DNA of 64,000 nt from Enterobacter cloacae (GTDB taxonomy: Bacteria; Pseudomonadota; Gammaproteobacteria; Enterobacterales; Enterobacteriaceae). Positions 36,913 through 46,827 of the stretch are shown in pieces. The translations under genes and the position numbers were made by a program. Where the stretch lies: positions 2,542,001 through 2,606,000 of the forward strand of contig AP022133.1 in assembly GCA_014169315.1 (NCBI GenBank), in the 5' to 3' direction. Each line of letters starts with the position of its first letter. The stretch's first letter is position 1. The notes under the pieces are model-generated. The model made no database searches, was not told where the DNA came from, and saw only the letters and a program-made list of their open reading frames with translations.

Positions 36913-37698
36913 TTATTTCCCCGTAAAGTTCGGTGCGCGTTTTGCCAGAAAGGCGCTGACGCCTTCCCGGTAGTCGTCACTGCGCCCGGCCAGACGTTGA
37001 TAGTCACGCTCCAGATCAAGCTGTGCGTCCAGAGTATTGGTCTCTGCGGCGTTGATCGCCTGCTTGATCAGCCCCAGGCCAAAGGTTGGCTGCGACGCAA
37101 AGTGCAGCGCCATCTGCTGTGCCGTAACGGAGAGCTGTTCGTCGTCCACCACCTGCCAGATCATCCCCCACGCCTGCGCCTGTTCGGCACTGAGTTTGTC
37201 ACCGAGCAACGCCAGCCCCATTGCCCGGGCGCGTCCGGCGACGCGCGGCAGCAGCCAGGTACCACCGCAGTCCGGCACTAGCCCGAGCTTGCTAAAAGCC
37301 ATCACAAAGTTAGCGGAGCGGGCAGCAATCACCATGTCGCAGCCGAGTGCCAGCGTAGCCCCCGCCCCGGCCGCCACGCCGTTGACCGCACAAATTACCG
37401 GTTTCGGCAGTTTTGCCAGACGGCGCACCAGCGGGTTGTAAAAGGTTTCAACGGACATCCCCAGATCGGGAGCCGGGCCGTTCGGGTCGACGTTGCGGTC
37501 GTTAAGATCCTGACCCGCACAGAAACCGCGTCCCGCCCCGGTGATCAACAGACAGCGGATGGTGTCATCCCGCTCGGCCTGCTTCAGGCACTCCGCAAGT
37601 TGCTGGTGCATCACGTCGTTAAAGCTGTTCAGACGCTCCGGGCGGTTCAGCGTAAGGGTCATTACGCCTTGCTCTACATGACTCAGAATAAATTCCAC
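36913..37698 (-). CDS. paaG: Ring-1,2-epoxyphenylacetyl-CoA isomerase (oxepin-CoA forming)
   Basis: A 261-aa crotonase-fold enzyme. TGAGRGFCAGQDLNDR forms the oxyanion loop and VAAGAGATLALGCDMVIAAR the second part of the active site. It converts the epoxide to oxepin-CoA and also isomerises double bonds. It lies two bases after paaF. Confidence 0.95.
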   Translation of the reverse strand: MEFILSHVEQGVMTLTLNRPERLNSFNDVMHQQLAECLKQAERDDTIRCLLITGAGRGFCAGQDLNDRNVDPNGPAPDLGMSVETFYNPLVRRLAKLPKPVICAVNGVAAGAGATLALGCDMVIAARSANFVMAFSKLGLVPDCGGTWLLPRVAGRARAMGLALLGDKLSAEQAQAWGMIWQVVDDEQLSVTAQQMALHFASQPTFGLGLIKQAINAAETNTLDAQLDLERDYQRLAGRSDDYREGVSAFLAKRAPNFTGK

Positions 37699-37700
37699 AA

Positions 37701-38468
37701 TTAGCGTCCTTTAAAGTCGGGGGTGCGTTTTTGTAAGAAGGCGTCGATGCCTTCACGACGATCGTCAGTCGCCGAAAGCAACGTAAACAGCTGCCGCTCC
37801 TGGGCCAGCCCGGCCTGCAACGGCACTTCCTGAGACTGGCGCAGCGCCTGTTTCGCCGCCTGCAGCGCCAGCGGAGAGTGGCGCGCCATCAGCGCGGCCT
37901 GCTTCAGGGCGTACTCCAGCGTCAGCGACGCCGGAAACACATCGCTGACCAGACCGGCGCTCTGCGCCTGTTGTGCCGTAATGCTTTCCCCGGTCAGCAC
38001 CATTTTGCTGGCAAGCGATTTGCCCACACAGCGAATAAGACGCTGCGTGCCGCCCGCACCCGGCATAATGCCGAGGGTGATTTCCGGCAGACCAAAACGG
38101 GCGTTGTCACCGGCGATAACCACGTCGCAGAGCAACGCGAGTTCACACCCGGCTCCCAGCGCGAAGCCGTTAACCGCGGCGATCAGAGGTTTGTTAAAGG
38201 TGTTGATCCGCGCCCACAGCTGAGGACGGATATCGTTCAGCGTGGCGGGCAGATCTTTCTCCGCCATTTCATTGAGATCGGCTCCGGCAGCGAAACAGCG
38301 CTCGTTGCCGTAGATCACACAGGCGGAGATGTCGGTATTCGCCGCTGCGGCTTCCAGTTCTTCAGCAATCTGCGTTAACAGCGCATTGTTGAGCGCATTA
38401 CGCGCCGCCGGACGGTTCAACGTCAGCTGCAATACACGACCATGACGGGTGACAATCAGTTCGCTCAT
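37701..38468 (-). CDS. paaF: 2,3-dehydroadipyl-CoA hydratase
   Basis: A 255-aa enoyl-CoA hydratase. The crotonase signatures NERCFAAGADLNEMAEKDL and ALGAGCELALLCDVVIAGDN, with LPEITLGIMPGAGGTQRL supplying the catalytic glutamate region. It hydrates 2,3-dehydroadipyl-CoA. Its start overlaps the paaE stop by 4 nt (ATGA). Confidence 0.95.
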   Translation of the reverse strand: MSELIVTRHGRVLQLTLNRPAARNALNNALLTQIAEELEAAAANTDISACVIYGNERCFAAGADLNEMAEKDLPATLNDIRPQLWARINTFNKPLIAAVNGFALGAGCELALLCDVVIAGDNARFGLPEITLGIMPGAGGTQRLIRCVGKSLASKMVLTGESITAQQAQSAGLVSDVFPASLTLEYALKQAALMARHSPLALQAAKQALRQSQEVPLQAGLAQERQLFTLLSATDDRREGIDAFLQKRTPDFKGR

Positions 38469-39535
38469 GCCATCCCCTTCGCGTCGAAATCGACGATCAC
38501 GTCAGCGGTTAACGGCAACGCCTGACAGCTCAGGACATACCCGGCAGCCAGCTCGTCCGGCTCCAGGCTGTAGTTGGTGAGCATATCCACTTTGCCGCGC
38601 ACCACTTTACATTTACAGGTGGCACACACGCCGCCTTTACAGGCATAGGGCAGATCTGCCCCCTGGCGCAGGGCAGCATCAAGAATGCTTTCGTCATCGG
38701 CCGTCAGGGTGATTTCACGGTCGCGCCCGTCCTGGCGGACGGTGACTTTCTGCCCTTCGACCTGCACGTTTACAGCGCGTTTCACCGCTGAGCCAGGCGT
38801 GTTGAAGCGCTCAAGGTGGATAGATTTTTCTGCTATCCCCAGCGCTTTCAGCGCCGCTTCAGCGTCGTCCATCATCGCCGACGGGCCGCAGATAAAGGCT
38901 TCGTCATACTGGCGGAAATTGATCAGGGTTTTCGCCAGCGCCTGCAGTTTTTCACCATCAATACGGCCGTGAAGCAGATCGCTGTCAAGCCGCTCCTGGC
39001 TGAAGATGGAGACCAGCTGCAGGCGCTGCGGGTATTTGTCTTTCAGATCCGCCAGCGCGCCGCGGAACATCATGCTCTGGCTGCTGCGGTTGCCGTAGAT
39101 CAGGGTGAAGTGGCTTTTCGGCTCGGTGGCCAGCGTAGCGGAGAGAATAGCCAGCATCGGCGTAATGCCCGATCCAGCCGCTATCGCCAGATAGTGACCC
39201 TCCCGTTCGGCCCGGGGCTGATAGCCAAAATGGCCCTGCGGCACCATGACGTCCATCGTCATACCCTGCACAATCGTATCGCGGGCATAACGGGAAAAAC
39301 GCCCGCCTTCGATGGCTTTCACCGCCACGCTGATCTCATCCGGTGCGGTACTACGGCAGATGGAGTAGCAGCGGCGAAGCTCATCACCACCCAGCGTGGC
39401 CTTTAAGGTCAGGTGCTGACCCGGGCGAAAGCGGTAAGCATCCTGCAATTCCTGCGGCACGGAAAAGGTAATTGTGACAGCGTCACGTGTTTCGGGTTCC
39501 ACTTTTGCCACTTTTAATGAATGAAACGTTGTCAT
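38465..39535 (-). CDS. paaE: Phenylacetyl-CoA epoxidase reductase subunit
   Basis: A 356-aa NADPH reductase of the epoxidase complex. An FAD domain (FRPGQHLTLKATLGGDELRRCYSI, quoted in part) and NADPH domain (AAGSGITPMLAILSATL) are followed by a plant-type 2Fe-2S ferredoxin domain (YACKGGVCATCKCKV ... LSCQALP). It passes electrons to the diiron PaaA. The start at 39535 matches E. coli; the longer frame enters paaD. Confidence 0.95.
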   Translation of the reverse strand: MTTFHSLKVAKVEPETRDAVTITFSVPQELQDAYRFRPGQHLTLKATLGGDELRRCYSICRSTAPDEISVAVKAIEGGRFSRYARDTIVQGMTMDVMVPQGHFGYQPRAEREGHYLAIAAGSGITPMLAILSATLATEPKSHFTLIYGNRSSQSMMFRGALADLKDKYPQRLQLVSIFSQERLDSDLLHGRIDGEKLQALAKTLINFRQYDEAFICGPSAMMDDAEAALKALGIAEKSIHLERFNTPGSAVKRAVNVQVEGQKVTVRQDGRDREITLTADDESILDAALRQGADLPYACKGGVCATCKCKVVRGKVDMLTNYSLEPDELAAGYVLSCQALPLTADVIVDFDAKGMA

Positions 39536-39542
39536 GGCAGCC

Positions 39543-40040
39543 TCAAATGCATTTGAAATAATCGAAAGGTTCACGGCAGGTGTTGCAGCGCCAGAGCGCT
39601 TTGCAGGCCGTTGAACCAAATTCACTGATGAGCGAGGTATCGGTGCTCGCACAGCGCGGGCAGCTCACCGCCGCAGGAACATGGGCGTGACAGCTATGGC
39701 CTACAGGCGGGCTGATGCCATACTCACGCAGACGTTCGCGCGCATCGGCTGTCATCCAGTCGGTGGTCCAGGCGGGTTCAAGCTGGAGCACGATATGTAC
39801 CGGGGTAAAGCCATGCGCAGTCATCGTGTCGCGGATGGCTCCCAGCAGGTGTTCCGTCGCCGGGCAGCCCGAGTAGGTTGGCGTGAAGCCAATCACCCAG
39901 CCTTCGCCCTGCGCGGAAACGCTGCGCACCATACCTAAATCGGTGATGGTCAAAACCGGGACTTCAGGATCCGGGATCTGGCTTAACAGCGACCAGATTT
40001 GCGGGATTTGTGCAGGTGCGATGTCCACGAGACGTTGCAT
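39543..40040 (-). CDS. paaD: Epoxidase maturation protein PaaD (DUF59/MIP18 family)
   Basis: A 165-aa protein with an N-terminal MIP18/DUF59 domain (IPDPEVPVLTITDLGMVR, YSGCPATE) and a C-terminal zinc-binding region with cysteine pairs (CPRCASTDT ... WRCNTCREPFDYFKC). It is thought to help Fe-S or metal maturation of the PaaABCE epoxidase. The start at 40040 is 14 bp after paaC. Confidence 0.94.
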   Translation of the reverse strand: MQRLVDIAPAQIPQIWSLLSQIPDPEVPVLTITDLGMVRSVSAQGEGWVIGFTPTYSGCPATEHLLGAIRDTMTAHGFTPVHIVLQLEPAWTTDWMTADARERLREYGISPPVGHSCHAHVPAAVSCPRCASTDTSLISEFGSTACKALWRCNTCREPFDYFKCI

Positions 40041-40054
40041 GACATTCCCCTCTC

Positions 40055-40801
40055 TTACCACTGCTGCCCGGGGTACATACGCTGGAGATATTGCATCTCT
40101 GCCAGCATTGGCCCCAGATGTTCGGTGTGCAGCCCACGCTTGCCGCCAGTGCGATACGCCACTTCATCGGGCACGTTCAGGGTGGCTTCCTGCAAGCCAG
40201 CAAACACTTCGCTTTCCCATGCCTGACGCAGCGTGCGCGGGTCGATGGCAATACCGGACGCAACCAGTTCCAGTTCGACGTCATCGGCGTCGAACAGCTC
40301 AGCGGTAAAGCGCCACAGATTGTTGACCGCCTGCTGCATTTTTTGTGCGGATACTTCTGTGCCGTCACCCAGGCGCACCAGCCAGCCGCGGCTAAAGCGC
40401 AGGTGATAGCGCGCTTCCTTAATCGCTTTTGCGGCAATGGCGGCAATCTGGCGGTCGCTGCTGTGGATCAGGCGCTCATACAACGCCACGTTCCACGCAT
40501 CCATAAGGTACTGACGGACGAGGGTGTCGGCGAAATTGCCGTTAGGCTGTTCCACCAGCAATACATTGCGGAACTGGCGCTCATCGCGGCCAAAGGCCAG
40601 CGTATCTTCATCGCCCTGGCCTTCCAGTTCGGCGGCGTAGGTCAGGAAATTGCGCGCCTGTCCCAGCAGATCGAGGCCGATATTGGCCAGTGCGAGGTCA
40701 ATTTCCAGCTCCGGCGCGTGACCACACCAGGCTCCCAGACGCTGAGAGAGCACCAGACCGTTGTCGCCCAGACGCAGGACGTATGCAGATAATGTTTTCA
40801 T
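40055..40801 (-). CDS. paaC: Phenylacetyl-CoA epoxidase structural subunit
   Basis: A 248-aa ferritin-like subunit, same length as E. coli PaaC, which forms the heterodimer core with PaaA but has lost the catalytic iron site. Conserved blocks: HAPELEIDLALANIGLDLLG, QARNFLTYAAEL, and GLHTEHLGPMLAEMQYLQRM. The start at 40801 aligns with E. coli. Confidence 0.95.
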   Translation of the reverse strand: MKTLSAYVLRLGDNGLVLSQRLGAWCGHAPELEIDLALANIGLDLLGQARNFLTYAAELEGQGDEDTLAFGRDERQFRNVLLVEQPNGNFADTLVRQYLMDAWNVALYERLIHSSDRQIAAIAAKAIKEARYHLRFSRGWLVRLGDGTEVSAQKMQQAVNNLWRFTAELFDADDVELELVASGIAIDPRTLRQAWESEVFAGLQEATLNVPDEVAYRTGGKRGLHTEHLGPMLAEMQYLQRMYPGQQW

Positions 40802-40809
40802 CCCTGACC

Positions 40810-41097
40810 TCACATGTGCTCAATGCCATCAGGGATGGTGTAAAACGTCGGATGGCGGTAGATCTTGCTCTCCGCCGGGTCGAAAAACGCACCGCTCTCT
40901 TCTGGCTGGGAGGCGACAATCTCGCTCGCCTTCACCACCCAGATGGAACAGCCTTCGCTGCGGCGGGTATAAGCATCACGCGCGTTTTCCAGCGCCATGC
41001 GGTCGTCAGCGGCGTGCAGACTGCCAACGTGACGGTGGGATAACCCTTGTTTGCTGCGTACAAACACTTCGTATAACGGCCAGTAGACATTGCTCAT
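40810..41097 (-). CDS. paaB: Phenylacetyl-CoA epoxidase subunit PaaB
   Basis: A 95-aa small subunit, matching E. coli PaaB across its length (YWPLYEVFVRSKQGLSHRHV, SIWVVKASEIVASQPEES, and FYTIPDGIEHM). It bridges PaaAC heterodimers in the epoxidase. The start at 41097 is 11 bp after paaA; the longer upstream frame lies within paaA. Confidence 0.95.
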   Translation of the reverse strand: MSNVYWPLYEVFVRSKQGLSHRHVGSLHAADDRMALENARDAYTRRSEGCSIWVVKASEIVASQPEESGAFFDPAESKIYRHPTFYTIPDGIEHM

Positions 41098-41108
41098 GTT
41101 GCTTCCTC

Positions 41109-42038
41109 TTAAGCCACTTTGCGGGCGTGTTGTTTTTCTGCGTGCGCCAGTGCGGCTTCGCGCACCCACGCCCCTTCTTCCCAGGCTTTACGTTTTGCGG
41201 CCAGGCGTTCGTGGTTGCAGATACCGCGCCCGTTAATGACGTCGTCAAACTCGTGCCAGTCGATCTCGCCGAAGCGGTAGTTGCCCGTCTCTTCGTCCAG
41301 GTGCAGGTCAGCATCCGGCACGGTCATGCCCAGCATTTCCACCTGCGGGATGGTGTTATTCACAAAACGCTGGCGCAGCTCATCGTTACCAAAGCGCTTG
41401 ATTTTCCAGGCCAGGCTGCGGGCGCTGTTCGGTGAGTTGTCATCGTTAGGCCCGAACATCATCAGTGCCGGCCACCAGAAACGGTTGATAGCGTCCTGTA
41501 ACATCTGACGCTGGGATCCACTGCCCTGCGCCAGTGCCATGCAGGCTTCAAAGCCCTGACGCTGGTGGAAGCTCTCTTCTTTACAGATTTTCACCATCGC
41601 CCGGGCGTACGGGCCGTAAGAGGTACGGCACAGCGCCACCTGGTTGACGATGGCAGCACCGTCCACCAGCCAGCCGATTACGCCGATATCAGCCCAGCTC
41701 AGCGTTGGGTAGTTGAAGATGGAGGAGTATTTCATTTTGCCGTCGAGCATCTTCTGATAGATGTCTTCCCGCGCGCAGCCCAGCGTTTCCGCCGCGCTGT
41801 AGAGATACAAACCGTGGCCGGCCTCGTCCTGCACTTTCGCCAGCAAAATGGCTTTACGGCGCAGCGTGGGGGCGCGGGTGATCCAGTTCCCTTTCGGCAG
41901 CATGCCGACAATTTCAGAGTGTGCGTGCTGACCAATCTGGCGGATCAACGTCTTACGGTAGGCGTCAGGCATCCAGTCCTGCGGCTCGATGGCCGTCTCC
42001 TGCGCTATGCGCTGCTCAAAGCGTTGTTCTTGCGTCAC
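41109..42038 (-). CDS. paaA: Phenylacetyl-CoA epoxidase catalytic diiron subunit
   Basis: A 309-aa ferritin-like oxygenase. The diiron ligands lie in the [17 protein letters not shown] and [16 protein letters not shown] segments. With PaaBCE it epoxidises the ring of phenylacetyl-CoA using O2. The start is GTG at 42038, preceded by AAGGTGAT; it aligns exactly with E. coli MTQEERFEQR. First gene of paaABCDEFGHIJK, divergent from paaZ. Confidence 0.96.
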   Translation of the reverse strand: MTQEQRFEQRIAQETAIEPQDWMPDAYRKTLIRQIGQHAHSEIVGMLPKGNWITRAPTLRRKAILLAKVQDEAGHGLYLYSAAETLGCAREDIYQKMLDGKMKYSSIFNYPTLSWADIGVIGWLVDGAAIVNQVALCRTSYGPYARAMVKICKEESFHQRQGFEACMALAQGSGSQRQMLQDAINRFWWPALMMFGPNDDNSPNSARSLAWKIKRFGNDELRQRFVNNTIPQVEMLGMTVPDADLHLDEETGNYRFGEIDWHEFDDVINGRGICNHERLAAKRKAWEEGAWVREAALAHAEKQHARKVA

Positions 42039-42047
42039 ATCATCACC

Positions 42048-42062
42048 TTTATGATTCGCTAA
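42048..42062 (+). promoter_or_regulatory. Probable PaaX operator near paaA
   Basis: TTTATGATTCGCTAA matches the E. coli PaaX consensus WWTRTGATTCGYGWW at 14 of 15 positions. An inverted TGAATCA half lies at 42085-42091. It sits just upstream of the paaA start, overlapping its expected promoter. Confidence 0.75.
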
Positions 42063-42151
42063 TCTATCTTAACAAGTGAAATGGTGAATCATTTCGTTTC
42101 TTAAAAGTTACACAGAAGTTAAATATAACCCCAAGAAATGTTTCCTTGTTT

Positions 42152-42167
42152 TGTGATGCTGCTCGCA
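42152..42167. promoter_or_regulatory. Candidate CRP site in the paaA-paaZ intergenic region
   Basis: TGTGA-tgctgc-TCGCA matches the CRP consensus TGTGA-N6-TCACA with one mismatch. Catabolite activation of paa by CRP is known in E. coli. The site is centred between the divergent genes. Confidence 0.5.
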
Positions 42168-42264
42168 AGGCTTTTCAAGCAAGGCGTGTGAACTGAGGCT
42201 TTATGAGCTGTATTTCGTCATGCCAGATCACAACGTTAACAATTCATTAAAACTCAGCTTGCTT

Positions 42265-42279
42265 TTTATGATTCATGAT
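42265..42279 (+). promoter_or_regulatory. Probable PaaX operator near paaZ
   Basis: TTTATGATTCATGAT matches the PaaX consensus WWTRTGATTCGYGWW at 14 of 15 positions and lies 44 bp ahead of the paaZ start, where it would overlap the promoter. Confidence 0.72.
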
Positions 42280-42322
42280 CAAACTATCTATAGTGAAATT
42301 ACGTAACATTTGGAGATAAGCG

Positions 42323-44362
42323 ATGCAGCAGTTAGCCAGCTTCTTGTCCGGTACCTGGCAGTCTGGCCGGGGCCGCGAGCGCAATATTCATCACGCCATC
42401 AGTGGCGAAGCTTTGTGGGAAGTCACCAGCGAAGGGCTGGATATGGCGGCCGCCCGCCGCTACGCCATTGAACACGGCGGTAAAGCACTTCACGCGATGA
42501 CCTTTATCGAACGAGCCGCCATGCTGAAAGCGGTGGCAAAACATTTGCTCAGCCAGAAAGAACAGTTTTATGCCCTGTCAGCCCAGACCGGGGCGACAAA
42601 GGCCGACAGCTGGGTCGATATCGAAGGGGGTATCGGCACCCTCTTCACCTATGCCAGCCTCGGTAGCCGCGAACTGCCGGACGACACGCTGTGGCCAGAA
42701 GACGAACTGATCCCCCTGTCGAAAGAAGGCGGTTTTGCAGCGCGCCACGTATTAACCTCAAAATCTGGCGTGGCGGTGCATATCAACGCCTTTAACTTCC
42801 CGTGCTGGGGCATGCTGGAAAAACTGGCTCCCACCTGGCTTGCCGGGATGCCTGCGATCATCAAACCCGCCACCGCCACCGCGCAGGTCACGCAGGCAAT
42901 GGTGAAATCGATCGTGGAAAGCGGTCTGGTACCGGCGGGAGCCATCAGCCTGATCTGCGGCGGTGCGGGCGATCTGCTGAGCCAGCTCGACAGCCAGGAC
43001 GTGGTGACGTTCACCGGCTCCGCCAGCACCGGACAGAGCCTGCGCGTTCACCCAAACATCGTGGCGAACGCGATCCCCTTCACGATGGAGGCAGACTCCC
43101 TGAACTGCTGCGTGCTGGGGGAAGACGTCACGCCAGATCAACCGGAATTTGCCCTGTTCATTCGCGAAGTGGTCCGCGAGATGACCACGAAGGCCGGGCA
43201 AAAATGTACGGCTATTCGCCGCATTATTGTGCCGCAGGGGCAAATTGATACCGTCAGCCAGGCGCTGATTGCGCGGCTGGAAAAAGTGGTGGTGGGCGAC
43301 CCGGCACAGGAAGGGGTCAAAATGGGCGCACTGGTGAATAGTGAACAGCGCGCCGACGTGCAGGAAAAAGTCGATCTGCTGGTTGCCGCAGGCTGCCAGA
43401 TCCGTCTGGGTGGCAAAGCCGATCTGCAGGCCGCGGGGGCGTTCTTCCCGCCAACCCTGCTCTTCTGCCCGCAGCCGGACGAAACCCCTGCCGTACACGC
43501 CACCGAAGCCTTCGGCCCGGTTGCCACCCTGATGCCATACCGTAACGCAGAGCACGCGATAACGCTGGCACGCGCGGGCGGCGGCAGCCTGGCGGGCACG
43601 CTGGTGACGGCCGAACAGACCATCGCCCGCCAGTTTATTTCCGGTGCGGCGCGCGCCCACGGACGCATTCAAATCCTCAACGAGGAGTCGGCCAAAGAGT
43701 CCACCGGGCACGGTTCTCCGCTGCCGCAGCTGGTACACGGCGGTCCAGGCCGCGCAGGCGGCGGTGAAGAGCTGGGCGGTCTGCGTGCCGTGAAGCATTA
43801 CCTTCAGCGTACTGCCATTCAGGGCAGCCCGACGATGCTCGCCGCCATTGGCAAACAGTGGGTGCGCGGTGCGCAAGTGCAGGAAGATCGCGTACATCCA
43901 TTCCGTAAATACTTCGAGGAACTGCAGCCGGGCGATAGCCTGCTGACGCCGCGCCGTACCCTGACGGAAGCCGATATCGTTAACTTTGCCTGCCTGAGCG
44001 GGGATCATTTCTACGCCCACATGGACAAGATCGGCGCAGCGGAGTCGATCTTTGGCGAGCGCGTGGTACACGGTTACTTCCTGATTTCAGCCGCGGCGGG
44101 GCTGTTTGTCGATGCGGGTGTCGGGCCGGTCATTGCCAACTATGGCATGGAAAACCTGCGCTTTATCGAGCCGGTCAAACCTGGCGATACCATTCAGGTG
44201 CGCCTGACCTGCAAACGCAAAACGCTGAAGAAACAACGCTCTGCCGATGAAAAACCGACTGGCGTGGTGGAATGGGCCGTTGAGATCTTCAACCAGAACC
44301 AACAAGCCGTCGCGCTCTACTCCATTCTGACGCTGGTGGCGCGCCAGCAGAGCGACTTCTGA
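42323..44362 (+). CDS. paaZ: Bifunctional oxepin-CoA hydrolase / 3-oxo-5,6-dehydrosuberyl-CoA semialdehyde dehydrogenase
   Basis: A 679-aa fusion protein. Residues 1-530 form an aldehyde dehydrogenase domain ([12 protein letters not shown]; catalytic-Cys region [14 protein letters not shown]). Residues about 545-679 form a MaoC-like hotdog hydratase domain ([32 protein letters not shown]). It opens the oxepin ring and oxidises the resulting aldehyde. Divergent from paaA, followed by a strong terminator. Confidence 0.96.
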   Translation: MQQLASFLSGTWQSGRGRERNIHHAISGEALWEVTSEGLDMAAARRYAIEHGGKALHAMTFIERAAMLKAVAKHLLSQKEQFYALSAQTGATKADSWVDIEGGIGTLFTYASLGSRELPDDTLWPEDELIPLSKEGGFAARHVLTSKSGVAVHINAFNFPCWGMLEKLAPTWLAGMPAIIKPATATAQVTQAMVKSIVESGLVPAGAISLICGGAGDLLSQLDSQDVVTFTGSASTGQSLRVHPNIVANAIPFTMEADSLNCCVLGEDVTPDQPEFALFIREVVREMTTKAGQKCTAIRRIIVPQGQIDTVSQALIARLEKVVVGDPAQEGVKMGALVNSEQRADVQEKVDLLVAAGCQIRLGGKADLQAAGAFFPPTLLFCPQPDETPAVHATEAFGPVATLMPYRNAEHAITLARAGGGSLAGTLVTAEQTIARQFISGAARAHGRIQILNEESAKESTGHGSPLPQLVHGGPGRAGGGEELGGLRAVKHYLQRTAIQGSPTMLAAIGKQWVRGAQVQEDRVHPFRKYFEELQPGDSLLTPRRTLTEADIVNFACLSGDHFYAHMDKIGAAESIFGERVVHGYFLISAAAGLFVDAGVGPVIANYGMENLRFIEPVKPGDTIQVRLTCKRKTLKKQRSADEKPTGVVEWAVEIFNQNQQAVALYSILTLVARQQSDF

Positions 44363-44383
44363 CGTTTTCCTCTCAAGTCCATT

Positions 44384-44416
44384 GACCGGGGTGTGATTTA
44401 CCCCCGGTCTTTTTTT
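44384..44416 (+). terminator. Intrinsic terminator of paaZ
   Basis: An 8-bp stem GACCGGGG/CCCCGGTC with a 10-nt loop is followed by seven T residues, 21 bp after the paaZ stop codon. Confidence 0.9.
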
Positions 44417-44420
44417 AACC

Positions 44421-44457
44421 TGGCAAGACTGGCAAATAACCTGGCAGATGCAGGCAA
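44421..44457 (+). promoter_or_regulatory. Tandem FeaR-type operators upstream of tynA
   Basis: Two direct repeats of AACCTGGCA start 21 bp apart. The first box (44421-44436) reads TGGCA-N8-AAA, exactly the reported FeaR consensus TGNCA-N8-AAA. The second (44442-44457) reads TGGCA-N8-CAA, one mismatch. The 21-bp phase is expected for an AraC-family dimer. Confidence 0.72.
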
Positions 44458-44527
44458 ACGCTTTTCGCCTGCGGCTGTCAGGATAAGGTCATCACAACAC
44501 AATAAACACAACAATATGAGGTCAACG

Positions 44528-46804
44528 ATGGGAAGCAACTCTTCTTTTTCTGCCCGTAAAACGGCACTGGCCATGACAGTTGCTCTGTTTTGCGCCTGGC
44601 AGTCTCCCGTTTTCGCCCACGGCAGTGAGGCGCATATGGTCCCGATGGACAAAACGCTGCAGACATTTGGCGCAGATGTGCAGTGGGATGATTACGCACA
44701 GATGTTCACCATTACCAAAGACGGTGCGTTTGTGAAGGTAAAACCCGGCGCAAAAACCGCCATCGTCAACGGCAAAACCCTGAAGCTGCAGGTGCCGGTG
44801 GTGATGAAAAACAAAAAAGCCTGGATCGCTGACACCTTCATTAACGATGTCTTCCAGTCCGGCCTTGACCAGACTTTCCAGGTTGAAAAACGCCCTCACC
44901 CGTTAAATGCGTTAACGGCTGACGAAATTAAGCAGGCTGTCGACATTGTCAAAGCCTCAGCCGATTTTAAACCGAATACCCGCTTTACTCAGATTGCCCT
45001 TGCTGAGCCAGAGAAAGCCAAAGTGTGGGACTTTGTGCTGAACGGCACGACAGTGGATTCCCCTCGCCAGGCGAACGTCATCATGCTGGACGGAAAGCAT
45101 GTTATCGAAAGCCTGGTTGACCTGAAAGAGAAAAAAGTCCTGCGCTGGGAGCCGGTCAAAGACGCGCACGGCATGGTGTTGCTGGATGACTTCACCGCCG
45201 TACAACAGATTATCAATGACAGCCCGGAATATGCCGATGCGCTGAAAAAACACGGCGTCACCGACCCGAAGAAGGTCATTACGACCCCGTTAACCGTCGG
45301 CTATTTTGACGGTAAAGACGGGCTGAAACAGGAAGACCGCCTGCTGAAAGTGGTGAGCTATCTGGACGTTGGCGACGGTAACTACTGGGCACACCCTATC
45401 GAAAACCTGGTGGCAGTGGTCGACCTCGAACAGAAGAAAATCCAGAAAATTGAAGAAGGTGCGGTTGTTCCGGTTCCGATGGCTCCACGCCCATATGATG
45501 GCCGTGACCGCATAGAAACCCCGAAAAAACCGCTCGACATCATTGAACCGGAAGGGAAAAACTACACCATTACCGGCGATATGGTGCACTGGCAGAACTG
45601 GGATTTCCACCTGAGCCTGGACTCCCGTGTCGGGCCGGTTATTTCTACCGTGACCTGGAACGACAATGGCAAAAAGCGCCAGATCATGTATGAAGGATCG
45701 CTCGGTGGGATGATCGTCCCTTACGGCGACCCGGATGTCGGCTGGTACTTTAAGGCGTATCTGGATTCCGGCGACTACGGCATGGGCACGCTGACCTCCC
45801 CACTGGTGCGCGGCAAAGACGTACCGTCTAACGCCGTGATGCTCAATGAAACCATTCCGGATTACACCGGTGCACCCATGGAGATCCCTCGCGCAATCGC
45901 CATCTTCGAACGTTATGCCGGGCCGGAGTATAAGCACCAGGAGATGGGTCAGCCGAACGTCAGTACCGAACGTCGTGAACTGGTGGTGCGTTGGGTCAGT
46001 ACCGTCGGCAACTATGACTACATCTTCGACTGGGTATTCCACGAAAATGGCACCATCGGTATTGATGCGGGCGCGACGGGTATTGAAGCCGTGAAAGGCG
46101 TGCAGGCGAAAACCATGCATGATGCCACCGCAAAAGACGATACTAAATATGGCACCCTGATCGATCATAACATCGTGGGTACCACCCACCAGCACATCTA
46201 TAACTTCCGTCTGGATATGGACGTGGATGGTATCAATAACAAGATGGTGGCGATGGATCCGGAAGTGAAACCCAACACCGCCGGTGGCCCGCGTACCAGC
46301 ACCATGCAGATCAATCAGTACAGCATTGATACCGAGCAACAGGCTGCGCAGAAATTTGACCCGGGTACCATCCGGCTGCTGAGTAACACCAGCAAAGAGA
46401 ACCGCATGGGTAACCCGGTCTCGTACCAGATCATCCCTTACGCGGGCGGTACACACCCGGTGGCGACCGGTGCGAAGTTTGCCCCGGACGAGTGGATCTA
46501 CCACCGCCTGAGCTTTATGGATAAACAGCTGTGGGTGACGCGCTACCATCCAGATGAAATGTACCCGGAAGGGAAATTCCCGAACCGCTCAACGCACGAT
46601 ACGGGCCTGGGCCAGTACAGTAAGGATAACGAGTCGCTGAACGACCAGGATGATGTGGTCTGGATGACGACCGGGACAACTCACGTTGCACGTGCCGAAG
46701 AGTGGCCAATTATGCCGACGGAATGGGTGCATACCCTGCTCAAACCGTGGAACTTCTTCGACGAGACACCAACGCTTGGCAAGAAGAAAGACGAGCAGAA
46801 ATAA
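44528..46804 (+). CDS. tynA: Primary-amine oxidase (copper/topaquinone)
   Basis: A 758-aa periplasmic copper amine oxidase. The signal peptide runs to about residue 30 (ARKTALAMTVALFCAWQSPV FAH). The topaquinone-precursor Tyr is in STVGNYDYIFDW (near residue 496), copper ligands in HQHIYNF, and the catalytic-base region YLDSGDYGMG. It oxidises 2-phenylethylamine, tyramine and dopamine to aldehydes, NH3 and H2O2. The start at 44528 follows GAGG and equals the E. coli N-terminus MGS; the longer frame is not used. FeaR boxes lie about 70-107 bp upstream. Confidence 0.96.
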   Translation: MGSNSSFSARKTALAMTVALFCAWQSPVFAHGSEAHMVPMDKTLQTFGADVQWDDYAQMFTITKDGAFVKVKPGAKTAIVNGKTLKLQVPVVMKNKKAWIADTFINDVFQSGLDQTFQVEKRPHPLNALTADEIKQAVDIVKASADFKPNTRFTQIALAEPEKAKVWDFVLNGTTVDSPRQANVIMLDGKHVIESLVDLKEKKVLRWEPVKDAHGMVLLDDFTAVQQIINDSPEYADALKKHGVTDPKKVITTPLTVGYFDGKDGLKQEDRLLKVVSYLDVGDGNYWAHPIENLVAVVDLEQKKIQKIEEGAVVPVPMAPRPYDGRDRIETPKKPLDIIEPEGKNYTITGDMVHWQNWDFHLSLDSRVGPVISTVTWNDNGKKRQIMYEGSLGGMIVPYGDPDVGWYFKAYLDSGDYGMGTLTSPLVRGKDVPSNAVMLNETIPDYTGAPMEIPRAIAIFERYAGPEYKHQEMGQPNVSTERRELVVRWVSTVGNYDYIFDWVFHENGTIGIDAGATGIEAVKGVQAKTMHDATAKDDTKYGTLIDHNIVGTTHQHIYNFRLDMDVDGINNKMVAMDPEVKPNTAGGPRTSTMQINQYSIDTEQQAAQKFDPGTIRLLSNTSKENRMGNPVSYQIIPYAGGTHPVATGAKFAPDEWIYHRLSFMDKQLWVTRYHPDEMYPEGKFPNRSTHDTGLGQYSKDNESLNDQDDVVWMTTGTTHVARAEEWPIMPTEWVHTLLKPWNFFDETPTLGKKKDEQK

Positions 46805-46813
46805 GTAAACGAC

Positions 46814-46827
46814 CGGGCGCGATGCCC
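46814..46827 (+). terminator. tynA terminator, left half (split by an insertion)
   Basis: The sequence CGGGCGCGATGCCC after tynA is the stem of a terminator whose T-run (GCCCG-TTTTTTT) is now at 50024-50036, on the far side of the inserted element. The uninterrupted form would be CGGGC-gcgat-GCCCG plus a T7 tail. The hairpin arms partly remain in both copies of the target duplication. Confidence 0.75.

Noticed and set aside
42758..44071. 437-codon open frame antisense to paaZ
   Set aside because: It lies wholly within paaZ, has no ribosome site or domain, and reflects the high-GC third positions of paaZ.
45290..46549. 419-codon open frame antisense to tynA
   Set aside because: Histidine/arginine/valine-rich low-information composition expected of a shadow frame; tynA is certain on the other strand.
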